Assembly (NCBI RefSeq): GCF_020515625.1
Contig: NZ_JAIWPJ010000001.1
Coordinates: 1 to 64,000 of the forward strand
Direction: 5' to 3'
DNA: 64,000 bases
Source: Natrinema amylolyticum
GTDB lineage: Archaea; Halobacteriota; Halobacteria; Halobacteriales; Natrialbaceae
A program made the translations under genes and the position numbers. Positions 1-8,124 of the stretch are shown here, in pieces (position 1 is the first letter of the stretch; every line of letters starts with the position of its first letter). The notes beneath the pieces are model-generated. The model had not been told where the DNA came from, did no database searches, and saw nothing but the letters and a program-made list of their open reading frames with translations.

Positions 1-78
1 ACGGAAGATAAGCTCGCCTGCGTTACGATCAGTACTGGAGTGGGCGACCCTCTGGGAAATTCGTTTCGCCGCCACCAC
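1..78 (+). rRNA. rrf: 5S ribosomal RNA, 3' part
   Basis: The first ~78 nt match the 3' two thirds of haloarchaeal 5S rRNA, including the ACGGAAGATAAG segment, the CAGTACTGGAGTG segment and a closing CGCCGCC. The 5' part lies outside the window, so this is the end of an rRNA operon. The exact 3' end is estimated from the family pattern (a few nt uncertain). Confidence 0.9.
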
Positions 79-91
79 TCATACTCGTTTC

Positions 92-125
92 AACCCCGCA
101 CAGCATCGGCTGTGCGGGGTTTTCT
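92..125 (+). terminator. Hairpin plus T-run behind the rRNA operon
   Basis: A GC-rich hairpin (CCCCGCACAGC paired with GCTGTGCGGGG, about four loop bases) is followed directly by TTTT. It sits 15 nt after the 5S end, in the place expected for termination of the rRNA operon. Confidence 0.75.
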
Positions 126-208
126 GCGTATATCCCCCTTCGTCGGGGACCTTACCACCAAATATTTTTGGAGCGGCTCTTAACCAGTTGTCTCTGGAAG
201 GCCAGAAC

Positions 209-625
209 ATGGATACAGGGGTAGAAAATCTCGATCTCGATACTATTTATGAACTTCTCTCGGAATCCCGTCGTCGATACGTCTTGTACTATCTCCTAGA
301 CAGAGAACACGCAAACGTCGATAGATTGGCTCTTCAGATCGCTGCCGAAGAACAGGACAAAGCGATCAAGCGAGTCACGGACGGCGAAAAAGAGACAGTC
401 TCGATATCACTGATGCATAATCACCTTCCCCGACTCGCCGATCACAAAGTCATCACGTACGATCAGCGGAGTGGTGATCTCGTTACTGGAGAGCAATTCG
501 ATACAATGCGTGCAACTATCAAGCGTGCAGGAAACATTGAGTCGGTTGATTCAATTGGGAGTAACCGGACCGAGTCTTTCCTCTATAGCGATCCAGTAAC
601 AGAATCGACGAACAACGAGGATTGA
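209..625 (+). CDS. HTH protein of the haloarchaeal DUF7344 type
   Basis: 138 aa, soluble. The N-terminal part has the pattern typical of the winged-helix-like DUF7344 family: LDTIYELLSESRRRYVLYYL, followed by a helical segment and LPRLADHKVITYD. These are probably DNA-binding regulators, but targets are unknown. An AT-rich TATA-like stretch (AAATATTTTT, 161-170) lies about 40 nt before the ATG at 209. A TTG codon in frame at 188 falls at or before the expected transcription start, so the ATG is preferred. The gene stands alone behind the rRNA operon. Family call is moderate; any regulatory role is inference. Confidence 0.7.
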   Translation: MDTGVENLDLDTIYELLSESRRRYVLYYLLDREHANVDRLALQIAAEEQDKAIKRVTDGEKETVSISLMHNHLPRLADHKVITYDQRSGDLVTGEQFDTMRATIKRAGNIESVDSIGSNRTESFLYSDPVTESTNNED

Positions 626-1176
626 TCGGCTCATTTCGCCGTTTTCTGGAGCGTCTAACGGCTATTCTCGAGGTCGCAATCGGTAACATAAATCCGATCA
701 CAGCTGCGCGCAGCGGTATCAGAATGGGATTCTGAAGCGACCAAGAGGGACGACCGGTGCGCCTCGAGAGAGAGCGCCTGATCGTTGTAATGCATGTGAA
801 AATCCGTGTTCCTCGGCTCGAGCGCGGTGATCGACGGACGTGGCGCTCGCGAGCGTATCGTGTGAAAATGTCACCCGGAACACTAACGTCCAGCCTCATC
901 CCGTGGCGGCGTGCCGCGTCGGCTGGCTAACCCTCGTGCCGGGCGGAGGAACTCGTGGGAGTTCCCCGGAGTGCTACTGTCGCGTGCCCGGGTTCGCCGT
1001 ACTGTCATCGCACCCGAATGGGTATGCTCGGACGGGGACTAAAGGCACGCACTCCACCTAGGAACGGGACCCGTTTAACTCTTGCAGGCTCGTCCCGTCG
1101 TGCAGTCGACCGCGGTCAGGAAGAGGCACGGTAGTTCGACGACCGGATTCGAGTACCGATCGAACACTGCCGGTGA
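626..1176. other. Intergenic region holding a structured-RNA candidate
   Basis: 551 nt between the HTH gene and coxB with no convincing protein gene. The only non-random structure seen is the nested pairing at about 905-1055, listed separately. Confidence 0.6.
905..1055 (+). ncRNA. Possible structured non-coding RNA (unassigned)
   Basis: A perfect 7-bp pairing (GCGTGCC at 909-915 with GGCACGC at 1044-1050) encloses a 7-bp hairpin (GGAACTC/GAGTTCC, 948-965, loop GTGG) and a small hairpin (ACCC/GGGT, 1012-1023). The strand is not determined because the helices exist on both. It lacks hallmarks I know for SRP RNA, RNase P RNA or tRNA. An open frame covers it but looks non-coding. This may be an independent sRNA or simply a GC-rich palindromic stretch. 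Confidence 0.3.
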
Positions 1177-1956
1177 TCACCCGGGTTCCGGTGCCGCGGT
1201 GACGTTGTCGTCGTCCGCGTTATCCTCGAGCCACTGGTCGTAGGTTTCGGGTTCGACGACGACGACTGCGGCGTCCATTCGCGAGTGGCCCGCACCGCAG
1301 AACTCGGCACAGACCGCGTTGTAGCGGCCCGGTTCGGAGACGATGGTTCGGGCGCGAGTGTAGTCGCCGGGGAAGGCGTCCTGTTTGACGCCTAAGTCGG
1401 GCACGAACAGCGAGTGAATGACGTCGTCACTGGTGACCCAGAACGTGACGTTTCGATCGGCCGGTATCACGATCTCGTTTTCGGTCGTGACGTTCGAGTC
1501 GGGATAGGTCGCCTGCCATTCCCACTGGTAGCCGCGGACGTAGACCTCCTCGTCGTCGGTTTCGGGGAGGTCCTCGAACGAGTCGAATCCCTCCTGACTG
1601 CGGTCGTCGTCCTCGAGTGCTTGCGACGGCGATACGTAGGGGTTGACGAGGACGCTGTAGCCGGAGAGTCCGACGAACAGTAGGATGATCGCCGTCGCGG
1701 CGGTCCAGGTGATCTCGAGGGCGGGATCCTCCGTGGTCGGTTGGGGGTCGTCGTTGTCGTGAAACTTCACGGCCGCATAGATCAGGATCACGAGGACGAA
1801 CAGGGTCAGCGGGAGGGCGACGTAGAGCAGTTGATACTCGAGACCGTCGATGAGCTCGCGGTTTTCGGACTGTGCAGCGACTGTTCCGGTCAGGACGAGA
1901 CAACTCGAGCACGCCGCGACGAGGAGGGAGACGATCGTGCGTCGACGACTACCCAT
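1177..1956 (-). CDS. coxB: Cytochrome c oxidase subunit II (CuA subunit)
   Basis: 259 aa. An N-terminal signal-like segment ending near TVAAQ is followed by two membrane helices (about residues 42-64 and 84-104) and a cupredoxin domain outside the membrane. The CuA ligands are visible: H181, C216, C220, H224 and M227 in CAEFCGAGHSRM. The aromatic motif GYQWEWQ (142-148) is the usual electron-entry site. It receives electrons and passes them to subunit I. It is divergent from coxA (start 2177), sharing a 220-nt promoter region. The length is normal. The electron donor in haloarchaea is probably halocyanin-like rather than cytochrome c (family knowledge). Confidence 0.95.
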   Translation of the reverse strand: MGSRRRTIVSLLVAACSSCLVLTGTVAAQSENRELIDGLEYQLLYVALPLTLFVLVILIYAAVKFHDNDDPQPTTEDPALEITWTAATAIILLFVGLSGYSVLVNPYVSPSQALEDDDRSQEGFDSFEDLPETDDEEVYVRGYQWEWQATYPDSNVTTENEIVIPADRNVTFWVTSDDVIHSLFVPDLGVKQDAFPGDYTRARTIVSEPGRYNAVCAEFCGAGHSRMDAAVVVVEPETYDQWLEDNADDDNVTAAPEPG

Positions 1957-2176
1957 TGGCGGGGATTCGACGACCGGCGTGATATACGGCCTTCACGGAT
2001 CGGTGAACTGTCACGATCGGATACCGATCGTAGGCGACAGATAGAGGGAGAGGGGCCTATCGTAAGCGGCGACATTCACGAAACTACCAATCCATCTTTA
2101 TTGGGGACGATGGTGAGTCCACCGCTATGCACGGTTACGAGCGGTACGGTCGATCAGCGGGAGGTGACGGGCAACG

Positions 2177-4459
2177 ATGAACCGTGCGCTCGCGGAGGTG
2201 TCGCTGTTCGGTGTCGTCGTCGTTAGCTGTCTGCTGGTCGTCTGCTTCGCCCGGCGCTTCCGAGCGGAAGCGTCGCCGGACGGGGGTTACGCGACGGGTC
2301 GTCAGCGACGGTTCGGTCTCGGAGACGCGAAGGCGGCCGCCGTCCGCTGGACGACGACGACGAACCACCGTGAGATCGGGTTGCTATACATCGCGTTCGG
2401 GACCGTCGCGGCGATCTGGGGCGGGATCGACGCGATGATGATCCGGACCCATCTGTTGACGCCCGAGGCGAACATCTGGACCGAGCAGACGTACAACGAA
2501 CTGTTTACGATGCACGGGCTGACGATGCTGATCTTCTTCGTCACGCCGGTGTTCTTCGGAATCGGGAACTACTTCCTGCCGTTGCTGATCGGGGCCGACG
2601 ACATGGCGTTTCCGCGGCTCAACGCCATCGGGTTCTGGCTGCTGCCGCCCTCGCTCCTGCTCGCCCGGTTGGGGATCGTCGCCGAAGTGACGGGAGCGGT
2701 GCTCGCAGTCGTCGTTCCGACGGACTGGATCTCGGTTCTCTTGGCGTTTCAGGAGCCGGCGATCGGGTGGACGATGTACCCGCCCCTGTCGCTGGCACCG
2801 AATCCGCAGACGAACTTTCTCTTACTCGGACTTCACTTGAGTGGCATCGCTACCACGATCGGTGCGATCAACTTCATCACGACGATCATCTACGAGCGCG
2901 ACGAGTCGATCGGCTGGGCGAACCTCGACATCTTCTCGTGGAACATGCTCATCACGAGCGCGATCATCGTCTTCGCATTCCCGCTGCTCGGGACCGCCCT
3001 GCTCATGTTGCTGTTCGATCGGAACTTCGGGACGACGTTCTTCGCGGTCGAGGGCGGCGGTCCCATCCTCTGGCAGCACCTCCTCTGGTTCTGGGGACAC
3101 CCCGAGGTCTATATCATCTTCCTGCCGGCGACCGGGCTGATGAGCCTCATATTACCGAAATTCGTCGGCCGCAAGCTGTTCGGGTTCAAGTTCATCGTCT
3201 ACTCGACGATCGCTATCGGCGTCCTCTCGTTCGGCGTCTGGGCCCACCACATGTTCGTGACAGGTATCGATCCGCGCGTTCGGGCGAGTTTCATGGCGAC
3301 GTCGATCGCCATCGCCGTCCCCAGCGCGATCAAGGTGTTCAACTGGATCACGACTATGTGGAACGGTGACGTTAGGCTCGCAGCGCCGACGATCCTCTGT
3401 ATCGGCTCGATCGGTCTGTTCATCGTCGGCGGCGTCACTGGCATCTTCCTCGCCGTCATCCCCGTCGACGTCATCTATCACGGGACCTACTACGTCGTCG
3501 GTCACTTCCATCTCATCCTCATGGGGATCATCCCGCTCATGATGTTCGCCGCCAGCTACTACTGGTACCCCATGCTCACCGGCCGGATGTACGACCGCCG
3601 GCTCGCGATCTTCCAGTCGTCGCTGCTGGTCATCGGTGCCGCGCTCACGTTCATGACCCTGATGGCGCTCGGTTTCCTCGAGCTCCCCCGTCGATACGCG
3701 ACCTACCCGCCGGGATACTCGGGGCTGCAGGTCGTCGCGACCGTCGGCTCGTTCATCATCGGGCTCAGCGTCCTCATGTGGCTCTATAATATGATCTGGT
3801 CGTACTTTCAGGGGACGCCGATCGAGACCGCCGATCCCTGGGAACTCAAGGCGACCGAGCAGTTCACGCCCGAGTGGCAGTGGTTCGAGGACCGCCTCGA
3901 GCGCGAACGCGGAGTGCCGCCGAGCGAACCCGAGGAAGTTCGCCCGTCGTACGTGCCCGCACAGGGTGAGCGGCCGCTGTCGATCTACGGACGGATCAAG
4001 CCGGTCGCCCGAACCGTCGTGAACGACGCCGGTATCGGCGCGGCCGGCGGGTTCGTCGGGACGCTGCTGATGACGGGAGTCCTGCTCCTCGCGGTGGCAC
4101 TCGGCGTGTTCGACCTCGAGTCGTTCGCGACCCTCGCGACGTTCGTCGGGTTACCGGCGAACCTCGCGCTCGGGTACGGACTCTTCGTCGTCGGTGGAAT
4201 GACGGTTTGGCCGCTCCTGTTCCTGTCGCTGGGGGAGTATCTGCCGGGCGAGCTCACGCTCGTAACGGGGCTGTGGTACGCGACGGTCATCGCCTCGGGG
4301 TTCGCCCTCGCCTTTTACACTGGCCAGCCCGGGCTCGAGTTGGTCGCGTACCTGCTGTTCGTCCTGCTCGCACACTGGATCTACGGTCTGGGGCTCGCGG
4401 GAACGATCGCGTCTCTCGGTGGCCGTCGACGCCGTCCGTCGACCGGGGAGGGCGAGTAG
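2177..4459 (+). CDS. coxA: Heme-copper oxidase subunit I with C-terminal membrane extension
   Basis: 760 aa, the catalytic subunit reducing O2 to water and pumping protons. Visible elements are the low-spin heme histidine region (MHGLTMLIFF), the CuB site WFWGHPEVYI with its Tyr and type-A1 Glu, the His pair in VWAHHMFV, and GTYYVVGHFH for the two heme ligands. There is one extra N-terminal helix. Residues ~600-760 form about five more helices beyond the normal core, replacing the usual subunit III fusion; coxC is separate. The start is supported by GGAGGTGAC about 9 nt upstream. A TATA-like ATCTTTATTG lies near 2094. The 4462 gene follows 2 nt later. Confidence 0.95.
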   Translation: MNRALAEVSLFGVVVVSCLLVVCFARRFRAEASPDGGYATGRQRRFGLGDAKAAAVRWTTTTNHREIGLLYIAFGTVAAIWGGIDAMMIRTHLLTPEANIWTEQTYNELFTMHGLTMLIFFVTPVFFGIGNYFLPLLIGADDMAFPRLNAIGFWLLPPSLLLARLGIVAEVTGAVLAVVVPTDWISVLLAFQEPAIGWTMYPPLSLAPNPQTNFLLLGLHLSGIATTIGAINFITTIIYERDESIGWANLDIFSWNMLITSAIIVFAFPLLGTALLMLLFDRNFGTTFFAVEGGGPILWQHLLWFWGHPEVYIIFLPATGLMSLILPKFVGRKLFGFKFIVYSTIAIGVLSFGVWAHHMFVTGIDPRVRASFMATSIAIAVPSAIKVFNWITTMWNGDVRLAAPTILCIGSIGLFIVGGVTGIFLAVIPVDVIYHGTYYVVGHFHLILMGIIPLMMFAASYYWYPMLTGRMYDRRLAIFQSSLLVIGAALTFMTLMALGFLELPRRYATYPPGYSGLQVVATVGSFIIGLSVLMWLYNMIWSYFQGTPIETADPWELKATEQFTPEWQWFEDRLERERGVPPSEPEEVRPSYVPAQGERPLSIYGRIKPVARTVVNDAGIGAAGGFVGTLLMTGVLLLAVALGVFDLESFATLATFVGLPANLALGYGLFVVGGMTVWPLLFLSLGEYLPGELTLVTGLWYATVIASGFALAFYTGQPGLELVAYLLFVLLAHWIYGLGLAGTIASLGGRRRRPSTGEGE

Positions 4460-4461
4460 CG

Positions 4462-5046
4462 ATGGGAGCCGGTGACGATTCATCCCCCGACGCGACCAAG
4501 CCGCCCGCGACCGACGAGACGGGACCGATCGAACCGACGACGTCGTCCGAGTCACTGATGTTGACCTACGCCGCGCCCTTTCTGGGCGTCCTCCTGATCG
4601 CCGCCGGCCTCCCCCTCGCGATCGCCGGCGGCTACGTCGTCATTCAGGACGGAATCGGACTCTGTGGGAACCCCACTATTACGGCCGACCCGGTCACCGA
4701 GGGCGAGACCCCACCGGAGACCGTCGAGACGCTGCCGGCCGCCGAGCTCTCGTCGGCCGAACGAGCGGCCCTCGAGGAGGCGATCGACAGTCCGCTCCAG
4801 GAGGCGAAGGTCGACGGCGAGCAGGCGAACAGAGGGGCGCTGCTCGAGGGGGCGATCGTCGAGTACGAGGGCGACCGTTACTACGTCCAGATAACGTCCC
4901 AGAACTCCTGTCTCGAGGTCGCGCCGTTGCTGTTCCCGATCGGTGCGATCGCGATCCTCATGGGGGTCATCGGCGTCCTGACGCCGCCGATATACCGGAA
5001 GATGGCGGGATTCGAAGAGCGGATGCGGCGCGATCGGACGGACTGA
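4462..5046 (+). CDS. Uncharacterised two-helix membrane protein of the cox cluster
   Basis: 194 aa. The N-terminus is acidic (about 30 residues), followed by a membrane helix (LGVLLIAAGLPLAIAGGYVV), an acidic extracytoplasmic loop of about 90 residues, a second helix (PLLFPIGAIAILMGVIGVL) and a basic tail. The single Cys residues in ...LCGN... and ...NSCLE... could form a disulfide. It starts 2 nt after coxA stops, so it is surely co-transcribed and may be an oxidase accessory or assembly protein (inference from position). A longer open frame upstream overlaps coxA and is not needed. Confidence 0.75.
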   Translation: MGAGDDSSPDATKPPATDETGPIEPTTSSESLMLTYAAPFLGVLLIAAGLPLAIAGGYVVIQDGIGLCGNPTITADPVTEGETPPETVETLPAAELSSAERAALEEAIDSPLQEAKVDGEQANRGALLEGAIVEYEGDRYYVQITSQNSCLEVAPLLFPIGAIAILMGVIGVLTPPIYRKMAGFEERMRRDRTD

Positions 5047-5194
5047 TCGATCGCTCGATGGCGGCGGCACGGACGGCCGACGACGGGTGCCCGAGTCCGC
5101 CGCTGAAAGGGAAACCCGACTGTGATCGAAAAGCGATCTCGAGCGGTGTCGATCGCGGGGCTGAACTGCGACGGGACGATTCGACGCGTCGGCC

Positions 5195-6088
5195 TTACTC
5201 GTTCGAGTCGGTGGTGTTTGACTCGTCGGTCGCGTTCGAGTCGGTCGTATCGCCCGAGTCGGCCGAATCGCTCGTCCTGTTGGGCGTATCGTTCGTCATC
5301 GGGCTGGGCTGGGGCGCGATGACTTCGCCGTCACCGGGCTGTTCAGGCGCGTAGGAGAACTGGCCCTTGCCGTCCGGTGACTCTCCCTGAGTCCACGGGT
5401 ACTCGGGGTTCGGCTGTTCTTCGCGTCTCGTCGAGATGAACGTGTAGTTGAAGTCCTGGTTCTCCTGTTCTTGTGGGAAACTCGCGGGTACCGGAACCGG
5501 GTCGTCGAGGGTCTCGAGGGCCTGCAGCCACTGGTTCTGGTGCATCGTGTCCCGAGCGATGAGATAGGAGAGCATGTCCTTCATGCCGGGATCGTCGGTG
5601 TACTCCCAGAGCCGCGTCGCGAGGGTGCGACCGGTCGACTCGGCCATCACGTTCGCGTAGAGGTCGCCCGCGAGGTTGCCCGACGCGACGATATAATTGC
5701 CGGTGAACGGAGCGCCGTTACTGTCGACGGGCATGGCTGATTCCCCCGCCGAGAGGAACTGCCGCGGGTTCTGTCCGGTCATCGCCGCGGCCGTCGCCGC
5801 GGTCTCCTGGGCGTCCTCGCTCATCTGCTGGGACGATCCTCGGAGGTTCTTCGTGACGGCCGACGCGAGCATCTCGATGTGACCGAGTTCCTCGGCCGCG
5901 GTCTCCATCAGTAAGTTTCGATACTCCTCGTATCCCTCCGGCAGGGCCCACGCCTGAAACATGTACTGCAGAGCGACGCGCATCTCGCCTTCCTGTCCGC
6001 CGATCGCTTGCTGCAGGAGTTTCGCGAAGTGCGGGTCCGGTTCTTCGACGGTAACCTCGTACTGTAGCTCCGGTTCTTGGAAGAACAT
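5195..6088 (-). CDS. Manganese catalase family protein
   Basis: 297 aa. The N-terminus MFFQEPELQYEV is the classic Mn-catalase start, so the ATG at 6088 is preferred over a GTG at 6106. Di-manganese ligands are apparent: Glu in GGQEGEMRVALQYM, EExxH in ETAAEELGHIEM, and later Glu (VMAEST) and His (DTMHQNQW). It disproportionates hydrogen peroxide in the cytoplasm. The last ~50 residues are a Ser/Thr/Asp-rich tail typical of halophiles. A TATA-like TTTATAT lies at about 6170-6177 upstream. It sits between the cox genes, which fits peroxide protection during respiration, though that link is inference. Confidence 0.9.
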   Translation of the reverse strand: MFFQEPELQYEVTVEEPDPHFAKLLQQAIGGQEGEMRVALQYMFQAWALPEGYEEYRNLLMETAAEELGHIEMLASAVTKNLRGSSQQMSEDAQETAATAAAMTGQNPRQFLSAGESAMPVDSNGAPFTGNYIVASGNLAGDLYANVMAESTGRTLATRLWEYTDDPGMKDMLSYLIARDTMHQNQWLQALETLDDPVPVPASFPQEQENQDFNYTFISTRREEQPNPEYPWTQGESPDGKGQFSYAPEQPGDGEVIAPQPSPMTNDTPNRTSDSADSGDTTDSNATDESNTTDSNE

Positions 6089-6298
6089 CCACTGTTCCCT
6101 GCCCACATCCAGTGGGATAAACCACTGTTACGACCGACAGTGACCCTTCTATTTACTGGTAATAGTTGGATATAAAACGTTCGTATCTGCCGGAAGACGC
6201 GCTGATACGTGTATGATCGGCATTCCAAAGGCTGCACGCCCGTCGCTGTGTCGTCATGGCAAACTATTATAATGACCTCGGTGGTCGGGGATCAGCAC

Positions 6299-6700
6299 AT
6301 GAGTGAGGAACCATGGTCGACGTCACGACGCGCGTTCGTTACGTACGGCGCGGTATCGACGGGAACGCTGTTAGGGGCCTCCGGAGCGAGCGCCGATTCG
6401 GGAGCGGCTTCGACTGAACCCGACGGCGAACCGGCCGATCACGGCGTGGTACGTCCCTATCAGTTCACCCCGGATAGCCGGTTCACCGTCGTCGAATCGG
6501 GCCTCGAGTGGCAGCCGGAGCGATTCGACGACAGCTATCAGACCAACGTGATCGCCTACGACCACGCGCCGTCGTATCGTGCGTTCCTCTTTACCGAGTC
6601 CGACGCGACTCTCGAGTCGGGCCAGTCGTTCGATTTCGGGGCCGTCCGGGGATCGCCCGGAACCGCCGGCCGACGATTCGTCACCGTCGGCCTCGAGTAA
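6299..6700 (+). CDS. Small Tat-exported protein of unknown function
   Basis: 133 aa. The N-terminus STSRRAFVTYGAVSTGTLLG followed by SGASA is a twin-arginine signal. No lipobox Cys is seen, so the product is probably released or held by other means. The mature ~100 residues include YQFTPDSRFTVVESGLEWQP and a beta-rich tail; I do not recognise the family. The ATG at 6299 lies about 30 nt after a clear TATA element (ACTATTATAATG, 6262-6273), giving a leaderless transcript. A longer frame upstream (from 6209) precedes the promoter and is rejected. Confidence 0.7.
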   Translation: MSEEPWSTSRRAFVTYGAVSTGTLLGASGASADSGAASTEPDGEPADHGVVRPYQFTPDSRFTVVESGLEWQPERFDDSYQTNVIAYDHAPSYRAFLFTESDATLESGQSFDFGAVRGSPGTAGRRFVTVGLE

Positions 6701-6815
6701 TGTACCCGGGCGGGGGCCGAAACGCTATCACTGGCCGCGGACTGCGGTCGGCCGATCGGCCACCGGGGTTTTTCCTCGGTGACTGTGGTACGGATCAGTC
6801 CCAGAGGTGACTCTA

Positions 6816-6998
6816 GTGGGAAACAACGACGAGAAACAGCGAGCGGCGGCCGAGTGCGACGATTGCGGCGAGATCGGTATCGTCCAGATCTGGCCCGACG
6901 GCAACCTCCAGCCCCTCGGTCAGTCGAATTTCTGCGACTGTGAGTCACCGACGCTGGAGGTCCTCGCGACCGATCTCGACCACGACGAGATACCGTGA
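6816..6998 (+). CDS. Small zinc-ribbon-like protein
   Basis: 60 aa, cytoplasmic and acidic. Two Cys clusters, CDDCGE and NFCDCE, give a CxxC...CxC arrangement that suggests zinc binding. The GTG at 6816 is chosen because a strong Shine-Dalgarno-like GAGGTGA (6804-6810) stands 5 nt before it. An in-frame GTG at 6807 overlaps that sequence. Function unknown. Confidence 0.55.
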   Translation: MGNNDEKQRAAAECDDCGEIGIVQIWPDGNLQPLGQSNFCDCESPTLEVLATDLDHDEIP

Positions 6999-7054
6999 CC
7001 GACTCACTCTGCGCGCTGTTCATCGACGACGGTCGCGATCGCCTGCGCGACCCG

Positions 7055-7963
7055 TTACACTGACGCGCCGACGTAGAGGACGACGACGAGGAAGAGCCAG
7101 ACGACGTCGACGAAGTGCCAGTACAGCGAGACGGTCGCGACCGACGTATCGCGGTCCGGGCCGTAGTGACCGCGGAGCGCTCGCCAGCAGAGCACGGCGA
7201 TGCCGCCGACGCCCAGCGCAACGTGGAGTCCGTGGAGTCCGGTCAGTCCGAAGAAGGCGGTCCCGAAGATACCGCTCGCGAGGGTGAATCCCTCGTGAGC
7301 GACGAATTCGTAGTACTCGTAGACCTGTCCGGCGAGGAAGACCAGGCCGAGCGCGAGCGTCGTTCCGAGTAGTCCGAGGAATCGTCTTCGGTTGTCGTGC
7401 TCGAGCGCCTCGTGTGCGTAGTGGAAGGTGACGCTGCTGGCGACCAGGATGGCGGTGTTGACGATCACGAGCGAGCCCAGCAGCGGCGGTAACTCCTCGG
7501 GCGGCCACGTCCCGATTCTGACGAAGAAGTAGTAGATAAACAGCGCGCCGAACGTCGAGACGTCGGTCGTGAGAAAGAGCAGCGTCGTCGAGACGTACGA
7601 CTCGCGGGACTTGTGCGACCCCTGCCGATCTCGAGCGGGCGTCAGAAACGCCTGATCGACCCAGCCCGCGACGCCGGCCAGCAGAACGATCGTGCCGACG
7701 ACGGCGAGACCGGCGCCGAGCAGCGGCGGGACGAGATCAGTCTCGTCACCGAGGATGAAGACCGCGACCCCGCCGTAGAGCCCGGCCGCTCCGGCGGCGG
7801 CGACGAGCGGCCAGCGACTGCGGTGCTCGTGCTCGTCGTGATCGCCGCGACCGCGGTGGTCGCCGTACTCCTCGGGTGCCTGCCCCTCGGGAACGCGGTG
7901 GCCGGAGCCGTCGGCTCGAGGGGCGTCCTCGTCGGGCGGATCGGTGCGTCCACCAGAGCCCAT
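7055..7963 (-). CDS. coxC: Cytochrome c oxidase subunit III
   Basis: About 302 aa. A charged, low-complexity N-terminus (about 50 residues, His/Asp-rich) and two helices precede the subunit III core. The core shows FLTTDVSTFGALFIYYFFVR, a Glu in FHYAHEALEHDN, GQVYEYYEF, GLTGLHGLHVALG and YWHFVDVVWLFLV. The subunit stabilises the catalytic core and the proton path. The gene is on the minus strand, separated from coxA/coxB by Mn catalase and two small genes, so the oxidase genes are in at least two transcripts. The ATG at 7963 is preferred over a GTG at 7999. Confidence 0.93.
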   Translation of the reverse strand: MGSGGRTDPPDEDAPRADGSGHRVPEGQAPEEYGDHRGRGDHDEHEHRSRWPLVAAAGAAGLYGGVAVFILGDETDLVPPLLGAGLAVVGTIVLLAGVAGWVDQAFLTPARDRQGSHKSRESYVSTTLLFLTTDVSTFGALFIYYFFVRIGTWPPEELPPLLGSLVIVNTAILVASSVTFHYAHEALEHDNRRRFLGLLGTTLALGLVFLAGQVYEYYEFVAHEGFTLASGIFGTAFFGLTGLHGLHVALGVGGIAVLCWRALRGHYGPDRDTSVATVSLYWHFVDVVWLFLVVVLYVGASV

Positions 7964-8124
7964 AGGGGCGCTTCCACGTCGACCCGGAAAAAGGATCACC
8001 GCGAACGAGCAGTTAGGCCGGCGTTACACCGGCGGTTCCCGACTGATACGCAGTTGTCGCCTCGCTCGGGCCCCTCGAGTATACCGCGGACGGAACGCGA
8101 CGAGGTGCCGGCGCATCGGCCGAC

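Noticed and set aside
905..1055. Assignment of the structured stretch to SRP RNA or RNase P RNA
   Set aside because: The expected conserved S-domain (GGAAGGxAGCA-like) and RNase P (GAGGAAAGUCC) segments are not there.
6807..6998. GTG at 6807 as start of the small zinc protein
   Set aside because: It lies inside the Shine-Dalgarno-like GAGGTGA that serves the GTG at 6816.
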